Positions 38,315 to 49,982 of a DNA stretch of 64,000 bases are shown here, one piece after another. The notes under the pieces were generated by a model. It ran no database searches. It was given only the letters and a program-made list of their open reading frames with translations, and had not been told where the DNA came from. The first letter of the stretch is position 1. Every line of letters begins with the position of its first letter. The position numbers were made by a program, and so were the translations under genes. This DNA comes from Sulfurovum sp. (lineage in GTDB: Bacteria > Campylobacterota > Campylobacteria > Campylobacterales > Sulfurovaceae): assembly GCF_015493435.1 (NCBI RefSeq), contig NZ_WGDD01000042.1:1-64000 (forward strand), read 5' to 3'.

Positions 38315-40027
38315 ATGAAATTTATAATATTGATATTGTTGTTTTTATGTAATATTATTATGGCAGATGAATTATCAGATAGAAATAAAATCATTAGTGA
38401 AGTGAAAGCCTTGTTTTTAAACAGCGATTTCAAAAAATTAACACAGATACCTAAAGATTATATTGAAAATGAAAGTCGTACCTCTAGCGGTAAGTGGAAG
38501 TTAGATTTGTTTTATGCAGGAATAAGAAAAAGTGTCAAAAATACAGATTTTTCTACACTCGAAAAAATTGCTTTAGAATGGATAAAAGCATATCCAAAAT
38601 CAAAAGTGGCACATATTAGTTATGCAGAAATTCTAGTACAAAAAGGATGGTATAGCAGAGGGGAAGACAGTGCCAGCTATACATCTAAAGAACAATGGAA
38701 GAATTTAAAATTTTATATGAAACGCGCAAGAGATTATTTGAATAAATACAAAAAAACCCTTTCTGATAATCCCGGATGGTACACAGTAATGTTAGATATA
38801 GCTAAAGGTGAAAATTGGGATAAAAAAAGATTCTTTGAATTACTTGATGAAGCCATTGAAAAACATCCCTACTATAATCCAATTTACTATAGTGCATTGT
38901 ATCGTATGCAACCAAAATGGGGATCTTTTGATAAAAAAGAGATAGAAAATGTTGCACAAAAAGCACTTGTTGCAACACACAAAAAAGCTGGAAATAGTAG
39001 ATATGCTAGATTTTACTGGGTTGCCTCACAGTTAATATACAAAGATGACTTATTTACAAAATCAGATGTCAATTGGTCGATTATGAGTAAAGGTATTGAT
39101 GATGTATTGAAAGAGTTTCCGTCTCGGTGGAATCTTAATTATTTTGCTTATTTTAGTTGTATGGCAGGAGATAAAGATAAAACCAAATACCTTTTATCTC
39201 AAATACAAAATAACCTAAACAAATACCCGTGGATCAATAGGAAAAATTCTTATAATAAATGTTTAACTTGGGTAAATAATCCAGAAGACAATGAGGATAT
39301 TAAGTATGTACAAGAGATTCCAGTTGAAAAATTAGAGAAATATATTGCTAAAAAGACTATGGATAAACCAGCTTATATACATTTTTCAACATACAAAAAA
39401 GGTTGTGTTAATTGTGATATCAAGATGTTAGATGCTATTGCAAAAAAATATCATGAAAAGGTAAATTTTATTTCTGTAAATATGTCCAATAGTAGTGACA
39501 GCATGAAATTAGAGTTATATAGAAAATATTTAATGAAAAGAGATCCTTTTTCTATGATTGTACATAAAGGAAAAGTGATAGAAAGAAGAAATAATGATTT
39601 GTTTTTTATGGGACAATCACTTTCTCGATATAGAGCAGAGCGAGTGAAAGCAATCCTTGAAAGTTACTTGAGTGAACCTAAAAATGCTGCTTATTTTAAT
39701 CAATATAAAAGAACGATTATTGATAATGCTAGTTTTTTTAACTCTGAAGAGAATATTAGACTTGATATGTCTGATTACTTAAAAGCCAATACTGGATATA
39801 AAGCAACCGCTACTGCTGCAAGTTTTTACGATGATCGTTGGGCTTATGGGAGGTCAATAGGAAAGAAAACACAGATTAAAGCAATTAAAGAAGCACTAAT
39901 TGATTGTAAAAAAAATAGGAAAAAATTCAAAGTAAAAGAAAAATGTAGACTGCATATGATAGGGAACATATATGTTTATGAAAAATCTAAAGATAAAATA
40001 AAGAAAATAATGAATACGATTAAATGA
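38315..40027 (+). CDS. exported hypothetical protein with DUF4034-like region and thioredoxin-like segment
   Basis: Signal peptide; helical-repeat region; KPAYIHFSTYKKGCVNCDIKMLDAIAKKY (CxxC) then FISVNM; AT-rich. Confidence 0.7.
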   Translation: MKFIILILLFLCNIIMADELSDRNKIISEVKALFLNSDFKKLTQIPKDYIENESRTSSGKWKLDLFYAGIRKSVKNTDFSTLEKIALEWIKAYPKSKVAHISYAEILVQKGWYSRGEDSASYTSKEQWKNLKFYMKRARDYLNKYKKTLSDNPGWYTVMLDIAKGENWDKKRFFELLDEAIEKHPYYNPIYYSALYRMQPKWGSFDKKEIENVAQKALVATHKKAGNSRYARFYWVASQLIYKDDLFTKSDVNWSIMSKGIDDVLKEFPSRWNLNYFAYFSCMAGDKDKTKYLLSQIQNNLNKYPWINRKNSYNKCLTWVNNPEDNEDIKYVQEIPVEKLEKYIAKKTMDKPAYIHFSTYKKGCVNCDIKMLDAIAKKYHEKVNFISVNMSNSSDSMKLELYRKYLMKRDPFSMIVHKGKVIERRNNDLFFMGQSLSRYRAERVKAILESYLSEPKNAAYFNQYKRTIIDNASFFNSEENIRLDMSDYLKANTGYKATATAASFYDDRWAYGRSIGKKTQIKAIKEALIDCKKNRKKFKVKEKCRLHMIGNIYVYEKSKDKIKKIMNTIK

Positions 40028-40317
40028 CATCTATATTAAACTGATTATAGTCTAGGTCCGTATCTTCTAAGCATGAAAAATTTTGGATTCTCTCTGTTTC
40101 ATATGTATTCTCGGATCAAGAGATCAGGGAAAAGAGGAAAAAGGGGTCTATGTGACTGTGACAACTCATTTTCAGCCCTCTTCACCACCCCTATAGAGTC
40201 TGTTGTGATATACCTCATACTTTTAGCAGTCATATGCTGAGAATAGCCTTGCGCTCGATGGCTTGGGATATTACTTTGTTTCTCTGTCTGATATCTGTGG
40301 CAGAATAGCGACGTTTC

Positions 40318-41289
40318 CTATTTTTTCTTTCCGGCTTTCCGGACATTTTTCCTGTGGGCCCGGAAGCTGTCGGAAAAATTGTGGGTGCCTTCTGTGTTCT
40401 TCATGAAGTACAGGTGTTTCGTTTTTGCCGGCCTGATGGCTGCACGTATGGCAGCGAGGCTGACCGAGCCGATGGGTGAGGGCGGCAAGCCTTTGTGTTT
40501 GTAGGTATTGAAGATGCTTTCATCATTCTTGATGCGTTCCGGTGTGACTTTGACATGGGAGTATTTGCCGTAGTTGAGTGTTCCGTCCATTTGCAGGCGC
40601 ATTCCTTTTTTCAGACGGTTGTAAATGACAGAGGAGACCAGAGGCATCTCTTTTTGGTTGGCTGCCTCTTTCTGGATGATCGAGGCGATCACCAGTACCT
40701 TTTGCCACTGTTTGGTGTTATATGTTCCGTAAATCTTCTCCGAAAGCGCTTTATACTTCTTTTCGGATTCACGTACAAGGAAATGCATCAAATGTTTTTC
40801 CTTGATACCGTAGGGAACATAATACGTGTCGGCATAGATCCCTGCTTCGGGGTAGGGCGAGAATTCATGGTAATATTTATACAGTTTTTTAGGGTCCAGT
40901 TTCAACTCTTTTGCCAGTGTATCGAAAAAAATTTCGGATGTCTCTCCGGGGATCAGCGTAACCTTGTTGATCATTGCTTTGGAGGAAGTGAGCTTATGGA
41001 GAAAATCGATACGGTTGAGTTTATTGTTCCCTATAAATATCCAACCTGTCTGAGGACTTCCCATGGCGCGCAAAATAAAGCTGTCTATCACAGATACAGC
41101 GTACCCTTTTTTAGCGAGCTGTGATATAATAGTATTAATAGAGCCTTGGGGAATGAAGAGCGTCTGCGTCGTTCTAACAGGTATTGTAGTGTAAAAGGCA
41201 AACGCAATGATCAAAACAACGGCAATGTTCTCTGCCCATACTATCCATCTTTTCCATGTTGTTCTGCGTGATACACTCATTTTTCTCAT
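40318..41289 (-). CDS. mltG: endolytic murein transglycosylase MltG (YceG-like)
   Basis: ASIIQKEAANQKEMPLVSSVIYNRLKKGMRLQMDGTLNYG; RBS AAGGATA before ATG at 41289; listed start is 41337. Confidence 0.9.
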   Translation of the reverse strand: MRKMSVSRRTTWKRWIVWAENIAVVLIIAFAFYTTIPVRTTQTLFIPQGSINTIISQLAKKGYAVSVIDSFILRAMGSPQTGWIFIGNNKLNRIDFLHKLTSSKAMINKVTLIPGETSEIFFDTLAKELKLDPKKLYKYYHEFSPYPEAGIYADTYYVPYGIKEKHLMHFLVRESEKKYKALSEKIYGTYNTKQWQKVLVIASIIQKEAANQKEMPLVSSVIYNRLKKGMRLQMDGTLNYGKYSHVKVTPERIKNDESIFNTYKHKGLPPSPIGSVSLAAIRAAIRPAKTKHLYFMKNTEGTHNFSDSFRAHRKNVRKAGKKK

Positions 41290-43867
41290 TATCCTTTTTG
41301 CAGCACTTTTTGTCTGGCTGAAGTCGGGTATCCACATCGATCATCTCAGTTTTGACCATTATGAAGCAAATGGATTATACATCAAACTCGATAAAAAGCT
41401 GACCCTGACGGCAAAGAGCATCGTGATACCGAAAGTAAAGAAAAAACCCAGTTTTGACACGATTGACGAAGCGCTTGACCGGGTCAAATATCTTTTGACT
41501 TTTTTTCACTATATTGAGCTGGAAAAGGTCAACTTCAAAGACAACCATTACAAAGTGATCTATACGGACAATATTCTCTACATCAGCAGTGATGATTATG
41601 AAATTGCGGGTAATGTCTGGCGCAAAGGCAGTGTGCTGATCGCAGACATTTCTCTTTTCTATATTAAAAAAGAGAAGATCAATATGGTTGCCAAACTCAA
41701 TTATGATCTTCACAGTGACAAGCTGATCCTTGAAGGGAACTACGATGCATATCATATCAGCGGAAAGTTCAAAGTGATCAAGCAGGAACATAATGTAGAC
41801 TTTATATTCAACAGCGATACTTTTACCGATTTGAAAACGGTGATGGACAAAATACCGATGCCAAGGACAGTGAAGCGGTGGATCACGGAAAAAATACAGG
41901 CAAAAAAATACAGGCTTTATGCTCTGAGCGGAAAAGGAACAGTCTACGATACCCGTTTCACACCGGATCTTGAGTCACTCAAAGGCAATGCTGTGCTTCA
42001 GGATGCTACTATAGATTTTAAAGAAGGACTGGCTCCTGTCAAAACTGAAAAGATAGTATTACGTTATGACAGGAACTGCCTCTTCTTTGATATGACAGAC
42101 CCCGCCTATCTGAACAGGGAGATCAATGCCAGTACGGTTTCCATTACCAATATGAAAAAAGGCAGTATACCGCGTCTCAATCTGGATATGCAGTTCCATA
42201 CCAGGATCGATGATGTCGTCCAAAAAATACTTAAAGCCTATAAGCTTACGATTCCTGTGATACAAAAAAAGGGTATGTCGGATATACGGGTAAAACTGGG
42301 AATTCCTTTAAAAAAGATGCCGAAGGGAAAGATCGACGTCTATGTGAAAGCACATTTGGGGAAGGGCAGTCTCTATGTGAAAAAAGTGAAACTTCCCGTG
42401 CAAAGCGGAGACATTACCTATAACCGGCATGTAATACGGCTTAAAGATATCAAACTCAAAGACCAGTGGTATGAAGGTACGCTTAACGGCAAAGTACATA
42501 CGACAGAAAAAAAAGCAGACTTGCGTTTCTATGCACAAAAAATTGCAGCAGGACCAGGGAAAGAGAAGTATTTTGTTTTATCCGGCAAGGAAATTCCTTT
42601 TACCCTCTATTATGGTAAAAAACTGCGTATTCTGCTGCCTCTTTTTAAGATAAAGATAGAGCAGAGTGAAAGAACAGCGAAAATAAGCATCAATGATATT
42701 GCCAAACTCAAACCGTTCATTAGAAATTTCTCTATTGAGTTTGACGGAGGCAGAATGGATATCTGGACCAAAGATTTCAAAACGTATACGTTCAAGGGAA
42801 ATCTGATCAGGAAATCCTGTTTTATCTACAGTAACAAAGTATGCTATACCCGTGTACCCTGTTCCGGTTCTTTCGGAAAAAAAGGTATTGTCTTTTATGC
42901 TTTTGACAAACGACTATACTACAATAATGCAAAGTCTCTTATAACGTTGAAAAATCTCAACATAGATCTGCAAAAATTCCTGCAGTCAAAAGCGCGTATA
43001 AAACGGGGAAAACGCCAAACAAAAAAAACAGGGAAGCTGCATATAAAAGGGACTAAAAGCAATCTCAGGTATGGCAAGTATACTTTGGTTACAGACAGTT
43101 ACAATGCTTATATTTCTTTCGCAAACAACACGATAAAGGCAAAAGGAAAACTGGGATCGGATGTAGTGAGTTTCGTTAAAAAAGGTAAGTATATCTCGAT
43201 CGAAGCATTACGCATACACGATAGAATGCTGCATCCGCTTATTCATTTTGACGGTCTTCAGAAAGGACGTTATACGATCAGACTTTCAGGGATACCGGAT
43301 CAAAAGATGAAAGGCGAAATTTTCCTTGACGGAGGGGTGCTCAAAAGTTTCAAAGCCTATAGCAAGACACGTAATTTCATTAGGAGCAATCCGCAGCTCT
43401 CCAAGATAGAAGACCCCGGATTTACGGCGACAGGTTTCAAGATCACGGAAGGGAAGATCCTATATCACATTGTGAAAGAAAAGGTGATCTTTGATTCTGT
43501 CTATATCAAGGGAGGGACTGCAACGATCGTGGGCAAAGGAGAGTTGAACCTCAAAACCAAAAAGCTCAATATCAGGCTGGCTATTCAGACCGTACGCAAA
43601 CTGGGCAAGATCGTCGGCAGCGTACCGGTCCTGGGATACATTCTCATGGGAGAAGACAACAGTATTACTTTCGGATTGAAAATTACAGGGTCGCTCGATA
43701 ACCCCAAAATAGAAACGTCTGCGGCAAAAGAGATATTGATGCTTCCTTTTGATCTGATCAAGCGTACGCTTCAATCTCCGGCACACATTCTTAACAACAA
43801 GAAACAAAAAACAAACGTTACTGCAAATAAAGCAGCTGCTGCTCCCAAAAACAGGGTGGCCCCATAG
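41207..43867 (+). CDS. AsmA-like/YhdP-like (DUF3971) envelope protein
   Basis: N-terminal TM, long beta-rich repeat domain, C-terminal VRKLGKIVGSVPVLGYILMGEDNSITFGLKITGSLDNPKI. Confidence 0.85.
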   Translation: MIKTTAMFSAHTIHLFHVVLRDTLIFLIILFAALFVWLKSGIHIDHLSFDHYEANGLYIKLDKKLTLTAKSIVIPKVKKKPSFDTIDEALDRVKYLLTFFHYIELEKVNFKDNHYKVIYTDNILYISSDDYEIAGNVWRKGSVLIADISLFYIKKEKINMVAKLNYDLHSDKLILEGNYDAYHISGKFKVIKQEHNVDFIFNSDTFTDLKTVMDKIPMPRTVKRWITEKIQAKKYRLYALSGKGTVYDTRFTPDLESLKGNAVLQDATIDFKEGLAPVKTEKIVLRYDRNCLFFDMTDPAYLNREINASTVSITNMKKGSIPRLNLDMQFHTRIDDVVQKILKAYKLTIPVIQKKGMSDIRVKLGIPLKKMPKGKIDVYVKAHLGKGSLYVKKVKLPVQSGDITYNRHVIRLKDIKLKDQWYEGTLNGKVHTTEKKADLRFYAQKIAAGPGKEKYFVLSGKEIPFTLYYGKKLRILLPLFKIKIEQSERTAKISINDIAKLKPFIRNFSIEFDGGRMDIWTKDFKTYTFKGNLIRKSCFIYSNKVCYTRVPCSGSFGKKGIVFYAFDKRLYYNNAKSLITLKNLNIDLQKFLQSKARIKRGKRQTKKTGKLHIKGTKSNLRYGKYTLVTDSYNAYISFANNTIKAKGKLGSDVVSFVKKGKYISIEALRIHDRMLHPLIHFDGLQKGRYTIRLSGIPDQKMKGEIFLDGGVLKSFKAYSKTRNFIRSNPQLSKIEDPGFTATGFKITEGKILYHIVKEKVIFDSVYIKGGTATIVGKGELNLKTKKLNIRLAIQTVRKLGKIVGSVPVLGYILMGEDNSITFGLKITGSLDNPKIETSAAKEILMLPFDLIKRTLQSPAHILNNKKQKTNVTANKAAAAPKNRVAP

Positions 43868-43870
43868 AAA

Positions 43871-45097
43871 CTATTCGTTTCTCAGTACAGTCAGCGGATC
43901 GGTCTGTGCCGCTTTTTTTGCAGGGTAGAGGGAAGAAAGCAGAATAATGACCACTGTACCGAGTAGAATGAACCCAAAATCACTCCACAGAAGGTCAACG
44001 GGCAGCCTGCTTGTGCCGTAGACATCTTTGGGGATAGAGATGATGTCAAATGTTTTCAGTGCCCAGATACCCAGAGCACCGATGAGTGTCCCTGCGATGA
44101 TCCCTGCAAGGCCTATGATGATACCGAGTCTGAAGAAGATGGCACGTATTTCTCTTTTGGTGGCACCAAGGGTCCTCATCAGAGCGATCTCGGATCTTCT
44201 GCTCATTACGGTCATCAGGAGGGAAGAGATGATATTGAGCGAAGCGACAAGAATAATAAGCAGCAGTACAAGGAAAAGTGCTTTCTTTTCCATTGCCATT
44301 GCGGCAAAGAAGTTGCCGTTTTGCTGCCACCATCCCTCGATGACCACAGTGGGGGGCAGTATTTCCCGGATACGGTTGATCTCTTTGAGCGGCTCCTTGC
44401 AGTAAATATGCAATCCGTCATAAAAACCGTCCTTGCGTTTCAGCAGCTTTTCAAAGGCTTCGAGAGTCGTATACATAATGGCTTTGTCATAGGCTTTAAG
44501 ACCGGATTTGAATACCCCGTCCACAACAAAACGTTTCTGAAGCGGCATGGTGCCGAAACCGGCAGCCGTCTGTTCTGAAAAGTAGAGTGTGACCTTGTCG
44601 CCTTTCATGGCATTCATTTCAAAAGAGAGTCCTTCTCCTATGACGACTTTGAATTTGCTCTTGGTGCTGCCTCTGGCCTTTTTAAAAATAGCATTGAGCC
44701 GGCTTTCTTTGTCATAGTCGACACCGTAAAGCAGGGAGCCCTGTACGGCCCCGTCATTTTTGGTAATGACCTGTGTGGTGTAATACGGGCTGAATTTTAG
44801 CTGAGGGAAATTTTCGGACAGCTTTTTTATCAGTTGATCGTTGACGGCATCCTCTTCTACAGGAAGAACAGTAAGAGGATAGTTCATGACAAACAGTTTT
44901 TTGGTAAATTCCTCCTGGGTCCCGTTCATGATACCCATAGCGATCATCAGAACCATGACGCCGGCGGCAATACCGAGAAAAGCAAGCAGTGCAGAGATGA
45001 AAATAAAAGGATTCTCTTTATCGTATTTGAGATAGTGTGTAATGATATGCCCAACGAACTTTTTGTTGGGCACTCTATTTCGGATGGGTACGGACAT
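43871..45097 (-). CDS. LolC/LolE-type ABC transporter permease
   Basis: N-terminal TM, MacB-like periplasmic domain, FtsX core SRRSEIALMRTLGATKREIRAIF. Confidence 0.88.
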   Translation of the reverse strand: MSVPIRNRVPNKKFVGHIITHYLKYDKENPFIFISALLAFLGIAAGVMVLMIAMGIMNGTQEEFTKKLFVMNYPLTVLPVEEDAVNDQLIKKLSENFPQLKFSPYYTTQVITKNDGAVQGSLLYGVDYDKESRLNAIFKKARGSTKSKFKVVIGEGLSFEMNAMKGDKVTLYFSEQTAAGFGTMPLQKRFVVDGVFKSGLKAYDKAIMYTTLEAFEKLLKRKDGFYDGLHIYCKEPLKEINRIREILPPTVVIEGWWQQNGNFFAAMAMEKKALFLVLLLIILVASLNIISSLLMTVMSRRSEIALMRTLGATKREIRAIFFRLGIIIGLAGIIAGTLIGALGIWALKTFDIISIPKDVYGTSRLPVDLLWSDFGFILLGTVVIILLSSLYPAKKAAQTDPLTVLRNE

Positions 45098-47737
45098 TTA
45101 AGCCAACAGACCTTTTTTGGGTCCGCTCTGTCCGCAGCAGTTTTTATATTTTTTACCTGAACCGCAGGGGCACGGTTCGTTTCTTTTGGGTTTTTTGGTT
45201 CCTGTGATCGGCTTGAGTTCAGCCGAATCTTCTGCGATCACTCCTTCTTCAAAGGACTGGTTGAGTGTAGCATCTGCTACTTCGCTTTCCAACTCTTCCC
45301 TGATCTGCTCTATCGCTTCTTCTTCCTCTTCAGGAGACTGGAAGTCAAACTGGACCAGGTGCAGTACTTTGACCGCTTCAAGCTTGATACGCTCTACAAG
45401 ATCCATAAAGAGTTTATAGCTGTCCTGCTTGTATTCTGTCAGCGGATCTTTCTGGTTGTAGCCTCTCAGCCCGATACCGGTCTTGAGTACGTCCATCTCA
45501 TACAGGTGGTCTCTCCATTGAGGGTCAAGGACCTGGAGATAGAGGATACGTTCGATCTCTTTGCGCTGTTCGGGTTCGAGCTGTGACATCTTCTCTTCAT
45601 AAATGTTTTCCATCATTTCCGTGATCATCGCTTCAAGCTCTTCGATCTCTTTGTCGGCGAAATACTGGGGGTCCACTTCTATGAGAAGTTCTTCTTTTAT
45701 GAGTGCTCCGAGTTTTTCAACATCGTAATCTTCTTTCGGCATGCCGGCAAAGATTTCGGCTTCGCCGATCAAATGTTTAATGTATTCTGTACGGTTTTCT
45801 TTGATCTTTGCATCGATATCGAATTCAGGGTCAAGCAGCTGGTTTCTGAATGCATAGATCGCTTTTCTCTGATGGTTGGCAACATCATCGTATTCAAGAA
45901 TGTTCTTACGTGATTCATAATGTTGGTTCTCCACCTTTTTCTGTGCTTTTTCCACAGAACGGGTGACGATCTTAGAGTCAATATATTCGCCGTCTTCCAC
46001 GCCGAGACGGTTCATGATGTTTCTGATCTTTTCTCCGCCGAAAATACGGAGCAGGTTGTCATCGAGACTGAGGAAGAACTGGCTTTCTCCCGGGTCGCCC
46101 TGACGTCCAGAACGTCCTCTGAGCTGGTTGTCTATACGACGGGATTCATGTCTTTCGGTTCCAAGAATAGCCAAGCCTCCAAGACTTCTGACTTCATCAT
46201 CTATTTTGATGTCGACCCCGCGTCCTGCCATATTGGTTGCGACGGTCACCGCACCTTTCTGGCCTGCATTTTTAATGATCTCTGCTTCCTGGGCATGGTT
46301 CTTTGCATTCAGGATGTTATGGGGTATCTTCTCTTTTTTAAGTCTATCGTGGATCATTTCGGATTTTTCAATGGAAGCGGTACCGATGAGAACAGGCTGC
46401 CCCTTGCTATGGTATTCACGTATTTTGCGTACGGCTGCATCGAGTTTTTCTCTTTCTGTATTGTAAATAAGGTCGTTTCTGTCAATGCGTTCCACGGGAA
46501 CATTTGTCGGGATCGAAATAACATCCAGACCGTATATCTGGGAGAACTCGGTTGCTTCTGTCTGTGCTGTACCGGTCATCCCGGCAAGTTTTTCGTACAG
46601 TCTGAAGTAGTTCTGGTAAGTAATTTCTGCAAGGGTCTGTGACTCTTCCTGAATCTCTACACCTTCTTTGGCTTCAAGCGCCTGGTGAAGACCTTCAGAA
46701 TATCTTCGTCCTTCAGAGAGTCTTCCTGTGAATTCGTCTACAATGATGATCTCATTGTTCTGTACAACATAATCGACATCTTTTTCAAAAATATTGTGTG
46801 CCTTGAGTGCCTGGTCAAGGTGGTGGGAGAGTACGGCATTTTCAAGAGAGTAGAGGTTGTCCACTTCAAAAAGGTCCTGGGCTTTCTGCAGGCCCTGTTC
46901 CGTCATGACAATAGTCCGGTTTTTTTCATCTACGATAAAATCGCCGGTGGTTTTTTCATCTTCTCCGGCCTTGGTCTCTATCTTTTTTCCGCGTTCCATC
47001 TGTTTTGCAATGGCATCGGCTCTGGCATAATGGTTCTGGTCCCTCTGAGTCGGACCGGAGATAATAAGCGGGGTACGTGCCTCATCGATGAGAATGGAGT
47101 CCACTTCATCCACAATGGCGTAATGATGTTCTCTCTGTACTTTTTCTTCGAGACGGACCTTCATGTTGTCACGCAGGTAGTCAAAACCGTACTCGTTGTT
47201 CGTACCGTACGTGATGTCGGCATCATATTGTGCTTTTCTGCTCATGTCATCCTGAATATCCGCTGTGATACAGCCAATACTGTAACCGAGGAACCTGTAA
47301 AGCTCACCCATTTCGCTGGAGTCCCTTTTGGCCAGATAGTCGTTGACGGTGACCACATGTACGCCCCTGCCTGTCATAGCGTTGAGTATCACGGCGAGTG
47401 TTGCAACAAGCGTTTTACCTTCACCGGTCTTCATCTCTGCGATATTGCCGTCATGCAGTACCATTCCTCCGACCATCTGCACATCGTAATGTCTCAGTCC
47501 CAGTACACGCTTACTCGCTTCACGTGTGATGGCAAATGAATCATACAGGGCATCCTCCAGACTTTTTTCACCGTTATTTACCGATGTTCTGAGTGTATTG
47601 AATGCTGCCTGCAATTCCTCATCGCTCATAGGTTCGTATGTTGATTCCAGTGCATTGATGTTTTCTACTCTTTTGAGATAGTTTTTGACGATCCTGTCGT
47701 TCTGTGTGCCGAAGATTTTTAATACAGATTTGATCAT
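45098..47737 (-). CDS. secA: preprotein translocase ATPase SecA
   Basis: [41 protein letters not shown]-terminal [23 protein letters not shown]. Confidence 0.98.
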   Translation of the reverse strand: MIKSVLKIFGTQNDRIVKNYLKRVENINALESTYEPMSDEELQAAFNTLRTSVNNGEKSLEDALYDSFAITREASKRVLGLRHYDVQMVGGMVLHDGNIAEMKTGEGKTLVATLAVILNAMTGRGVHVVTVNDYLAKRDSSEMGELYRFLGYSIGCITADIQDDMSRKAQYDADITYGTNNEYGFDYLRDNMKVRLEEKVQREHHYAIVDEVDSILIDEARTPLIISGPTQRDQNHYARADAIAKQMERGKKIETKAGEDEKTTGDFIVDEKNRTIVMTEQGLQKAQDLFEVDNLYSLENAVLSHHLDQALKAHNIFEKDVDYVVQNNEIIIVDEFTGRLSEGRRYSEGLHQALEAKEGVEIQEESQTLAEITYQNYFRLYEKLAGMTGTAQTEATEFSQIYGLDVISIPTNVPVERIDRNDLIYNTEREKLDAAVRKIREYHSKGQPVLIGTASIEKSEMIHDRLKKEKIPHNILNAKNHAQEAEIIKNAGQKGAVTVATNMAGRGVDIKIDDEVRSLGGLAILGTERHESRRIDNQLRGRSGRQGDPGESQFFLSLDDNLLRIFGGEKIRNIMNRLGVEDGEYIDSKIVTRSVEKAQKKVENQHYESRKNILEYDDVANHQRKAIYAFRNQLLDPEFDIDAKIKENRTEYIKHLIGEAEIFAGMPKEDYDVEKLGALIKEELLIEVDPQYFADKEIEELEAMITEMMENIYEEKMSQLEPEQRKEIERILYLQVLDPQWRDHLYEMDVLKTGIGLRGYNQKDPLTEYKQDSYKLFMDLVERIKLEAVKVLHLVQFDFQSPEEEEEAIEQIREELESEVADATLNQSFEEGVIAEDSAELKPITGTKKPKRNEPCPCGSGKKYKNCCGQSGPKKGLLA

Positions 47738-47908
47738 GTTTAGACTTGCCTTTTAATAAAAGTGGATCAATTTTACCCAAAAACTGATTAATAAATCGTT
47801 ATGGCAATGATAAGCCCACAACCCTTTCACAATTTTATGACAATATGACAGATATTACCCCTTAGAAAGTGATATTTTGGTATATTCCGGAGTAGAAAAG
47901 GACAAGAA

Positions 47909-48433
47909 TTGAGAAGCGTACTAATAAGTATTACAGCGGCAGTTTCACTGTATGGATCCGGGATCACACTTCCGGACCATTTCAAAGCGGACTTTATGCA
48001 GAAGATCACAAATACCAGAAAAAAAGCCATCAGTTACAGCGGAAAAGTCTATTTTTCCAGTCCGGGCCTGATGAAATGGATGTATGTTAAACCAACGAAA
48101 AAAGAAGTCTGTACCGATGGAAAAGCATTAACCGTCGTAGACCATGATCTTGAACAGGTATCTACCTATCGCATGGCCGAAGGATTCAATCTGAAAGAGA
48201 TCATTGACAGTGCGAAAGTACACAGTAAAAACATTTATGTGGCACAGTACCGGGGTAAAAGCTACACGATACAAACGGACAACAGGGGTCGTTTGCAGAG
48301 TGTGGCATATTATGACGAACTTGACAATAAGGTACAGATCGTATTTAAAAATATTCACTATGGCAAAGGGGCACTGGGTATGCAGAATATGATTTGCTCC
48401 TATCCCAAAGACTATGATGAGATAAGAGGGTAG
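47909..48433 (+). CDS. lolA: outer-membrane lipoprotein carrier LolA
   Basis: Signal peptide; DFMQKITNTRKKAISYSGKVYFSSPGLMKWMYVKPTKKEVCTDGKALTVVDHDLEQV; TTG start. Confidence 0.85.
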   Translation: MRSVLISITAAVSLYGSGITLPDHFKADFMQKITNTRKKAISYSGKVYFSSPGLMKWMYVKPTKKEVCTDGKALTVVDHDLEQVSTYRMAEGFNLKEIIDSAKVHSKNIYVAQYRGKSYTIQTDNRGRLQSVAYYDELDNKVQIVFKNIHYGKGALGMQNMICSYPKDYDEIRG

Positions 48434-48434
48434 C

Positions 48435-49982
48435 ATGCAGGAAATTTTTCAGACAGTTCAGAATGATTCGACACTGATGCTGATCGCAGGGATCGCGGCA
48501 GTGGTGCTGCTGATCATTGTTTTGGTGGTAGTGGTGTTCTCAACCAAAGCAAAAACGCTGAGTGACAGACTGGCAGAGAGCCAGGCTCTTGACAAAGTAA
48601 AAAACAGCAAAATAGAAACCCTGGAGAAAGTACTCCAGGAAACGAAGATCAGCAACGCAGCCCAGCTTCAGGAACTGCAGCATTTTGCACAGGTTAAAAA
48701 AGAGCTTGCTGACAAAACAGAACTGATCGGAACCCTGCAGAGTGCAAACGGCATTCTGGAAAAAGAGTTGAGTCAGACCCAGACGAAACTGGAAAACCTT
48801 GAAAACCTTTATAAAAACCTTTCAGAAGAACATAAAACACTGCAGGAGCATTTTACGCATCTTCAGGAAGACAACCACAGGTATCAGGTGAACAATGCAA
48901 GACTGCTGATGAAACTTGAAACGGAAAGCAGGCATGCTTCCAGCAAACTTGAAATGATGCAGGAGCATAAAAAAGAGCTGAAAACCGAGTTTGAACGCCT
49001 GGCAAAACAGATCTTTGACGGCAATTCCGAAAAATTTGCAGAATTTTCCAAACAAAATATCGACAGTATGATCAAACCGCTTCAGACACAGATAGAACAG
49101 TTTAAAAAACAGGTATCCGACACGTACAACACAGAAAGCCAGGACAGAGCGGTTCTCAAAAACGAGATCCGGTCTCTTAAAGAACTCAACGAAAAGATCA
49201 GCAAAGATGCCATTAATCTGACCAATGCACTCAAGGGAGAAAGCAAGCAGCAGGGTGTCTGGGGTGAAATGGTACTGGAACATGTGCTTGAAGCTTCCGG
49301 TCTGCGTAAAGGTTTCGAGTTTGAGCGTGAAGTGAACCTTCAGACAGATGAAGGGGAAGTTCTGCGTCCCGATGTGATCGTTCATCTGCCGGACAACCGT
49401 GACCTGATCATCGATGCAAAAACGTCACTTCTCTCGTACGAACGCTATGTCAATGCAGAAGATGAAGATAATAAGGCCACCTACCTTACCGCCCACCTGA
49501 ACTCTATTAAAATGCATATTGAAACACTGGCGAACAAAAATTACGAACGGCTGAAAGAAGTCAATACGCTGGATTTCATCTTTATGTTCATGCCCATAGA
49601 GGGGGCATTGGCTGTTGCTCTGGAGCATGAAAGCAGTATTTATGACAATGCGTTTAAAAAGAAGATCCTTCTGGTGGGACCGACCACACTTCTGGTCGCT
49701 ATGAGAGCCGTTGAAAATGTCTGGAAATATGAACGGCAGAACCAGAATGCCCAGGAAATTGCACGAAGAGCAGGGGCTATGTATGACAAGTTTGTACGTT
49801 TTTCAGAAGATCTTATTAAGATTTCCAAACAGATAGATGCTGTTCAAAGCAGTTTTTCCGCAGCAAAGAACAAACTCAGTGACGGAAAGGGAAACCTTGT
49901 CCGGCAGGTACAGCAGCTGAAAGAGCTTGGTGCACAGACAAGCAAACAAATGCCAAAAGAGCTTAAGGGTGAAGAAGAGTAA
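48435..49982 (+). CDS. rmuC: RmuC-family DNA recombination protein
   Basis: N-terminal TM, coiled coil, GVWGEMVLEHVLEASGLRKG...RPDVIVHLPDNRDLIIDAKTSL. Confidence 0.92.
   Translation: MQEIFQTVQNDSTLMLIAGIAAVVLLIIVLVVVVFSTKAKTLSDRLAESQALDKVKNSKIETLEKVLQETKISNAAQLQELQHFAQVKKELADKTELIGTLQSANGILEKELSQTQTKLENLENLYKNLSEEHKTLQEHFTHLQEDNHRYQVNNARLLMKLETESRHASSKLEMMQEHKKELKTEFERLAKQIFDGNSEKFAEFSKQNIDSMIKPLQTQIEQFKKQVSDTYNTESQDRAVLKNEIRSLKELNEKISKDAINLTNALKGESKQQGVWGEMVLEHVLEASGLRKGFEFEREVNLQTDEGEVLRPDVIVHLPDNRDLIIDAKTSLLSYERYVNAEDEDNKATYLTAHLNSIKMHIETLANKNYERLKEVNTLDFIFMFMPIEGALAVALEHESSIYDNAFKKKILLVGPTTLLVAMRAVENVWKYERQNQNAQEIARRAGAMYDKFVRFSEDLIKISKQIDAVQSSFSAAKNKLSDGKGNLVRQVQQLKELGAQTSKQMPKELKGEEE

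Noticed and set aside
46685-47539. 284-aa plus-strand ORF
   Set aside because: Antisense to secA.
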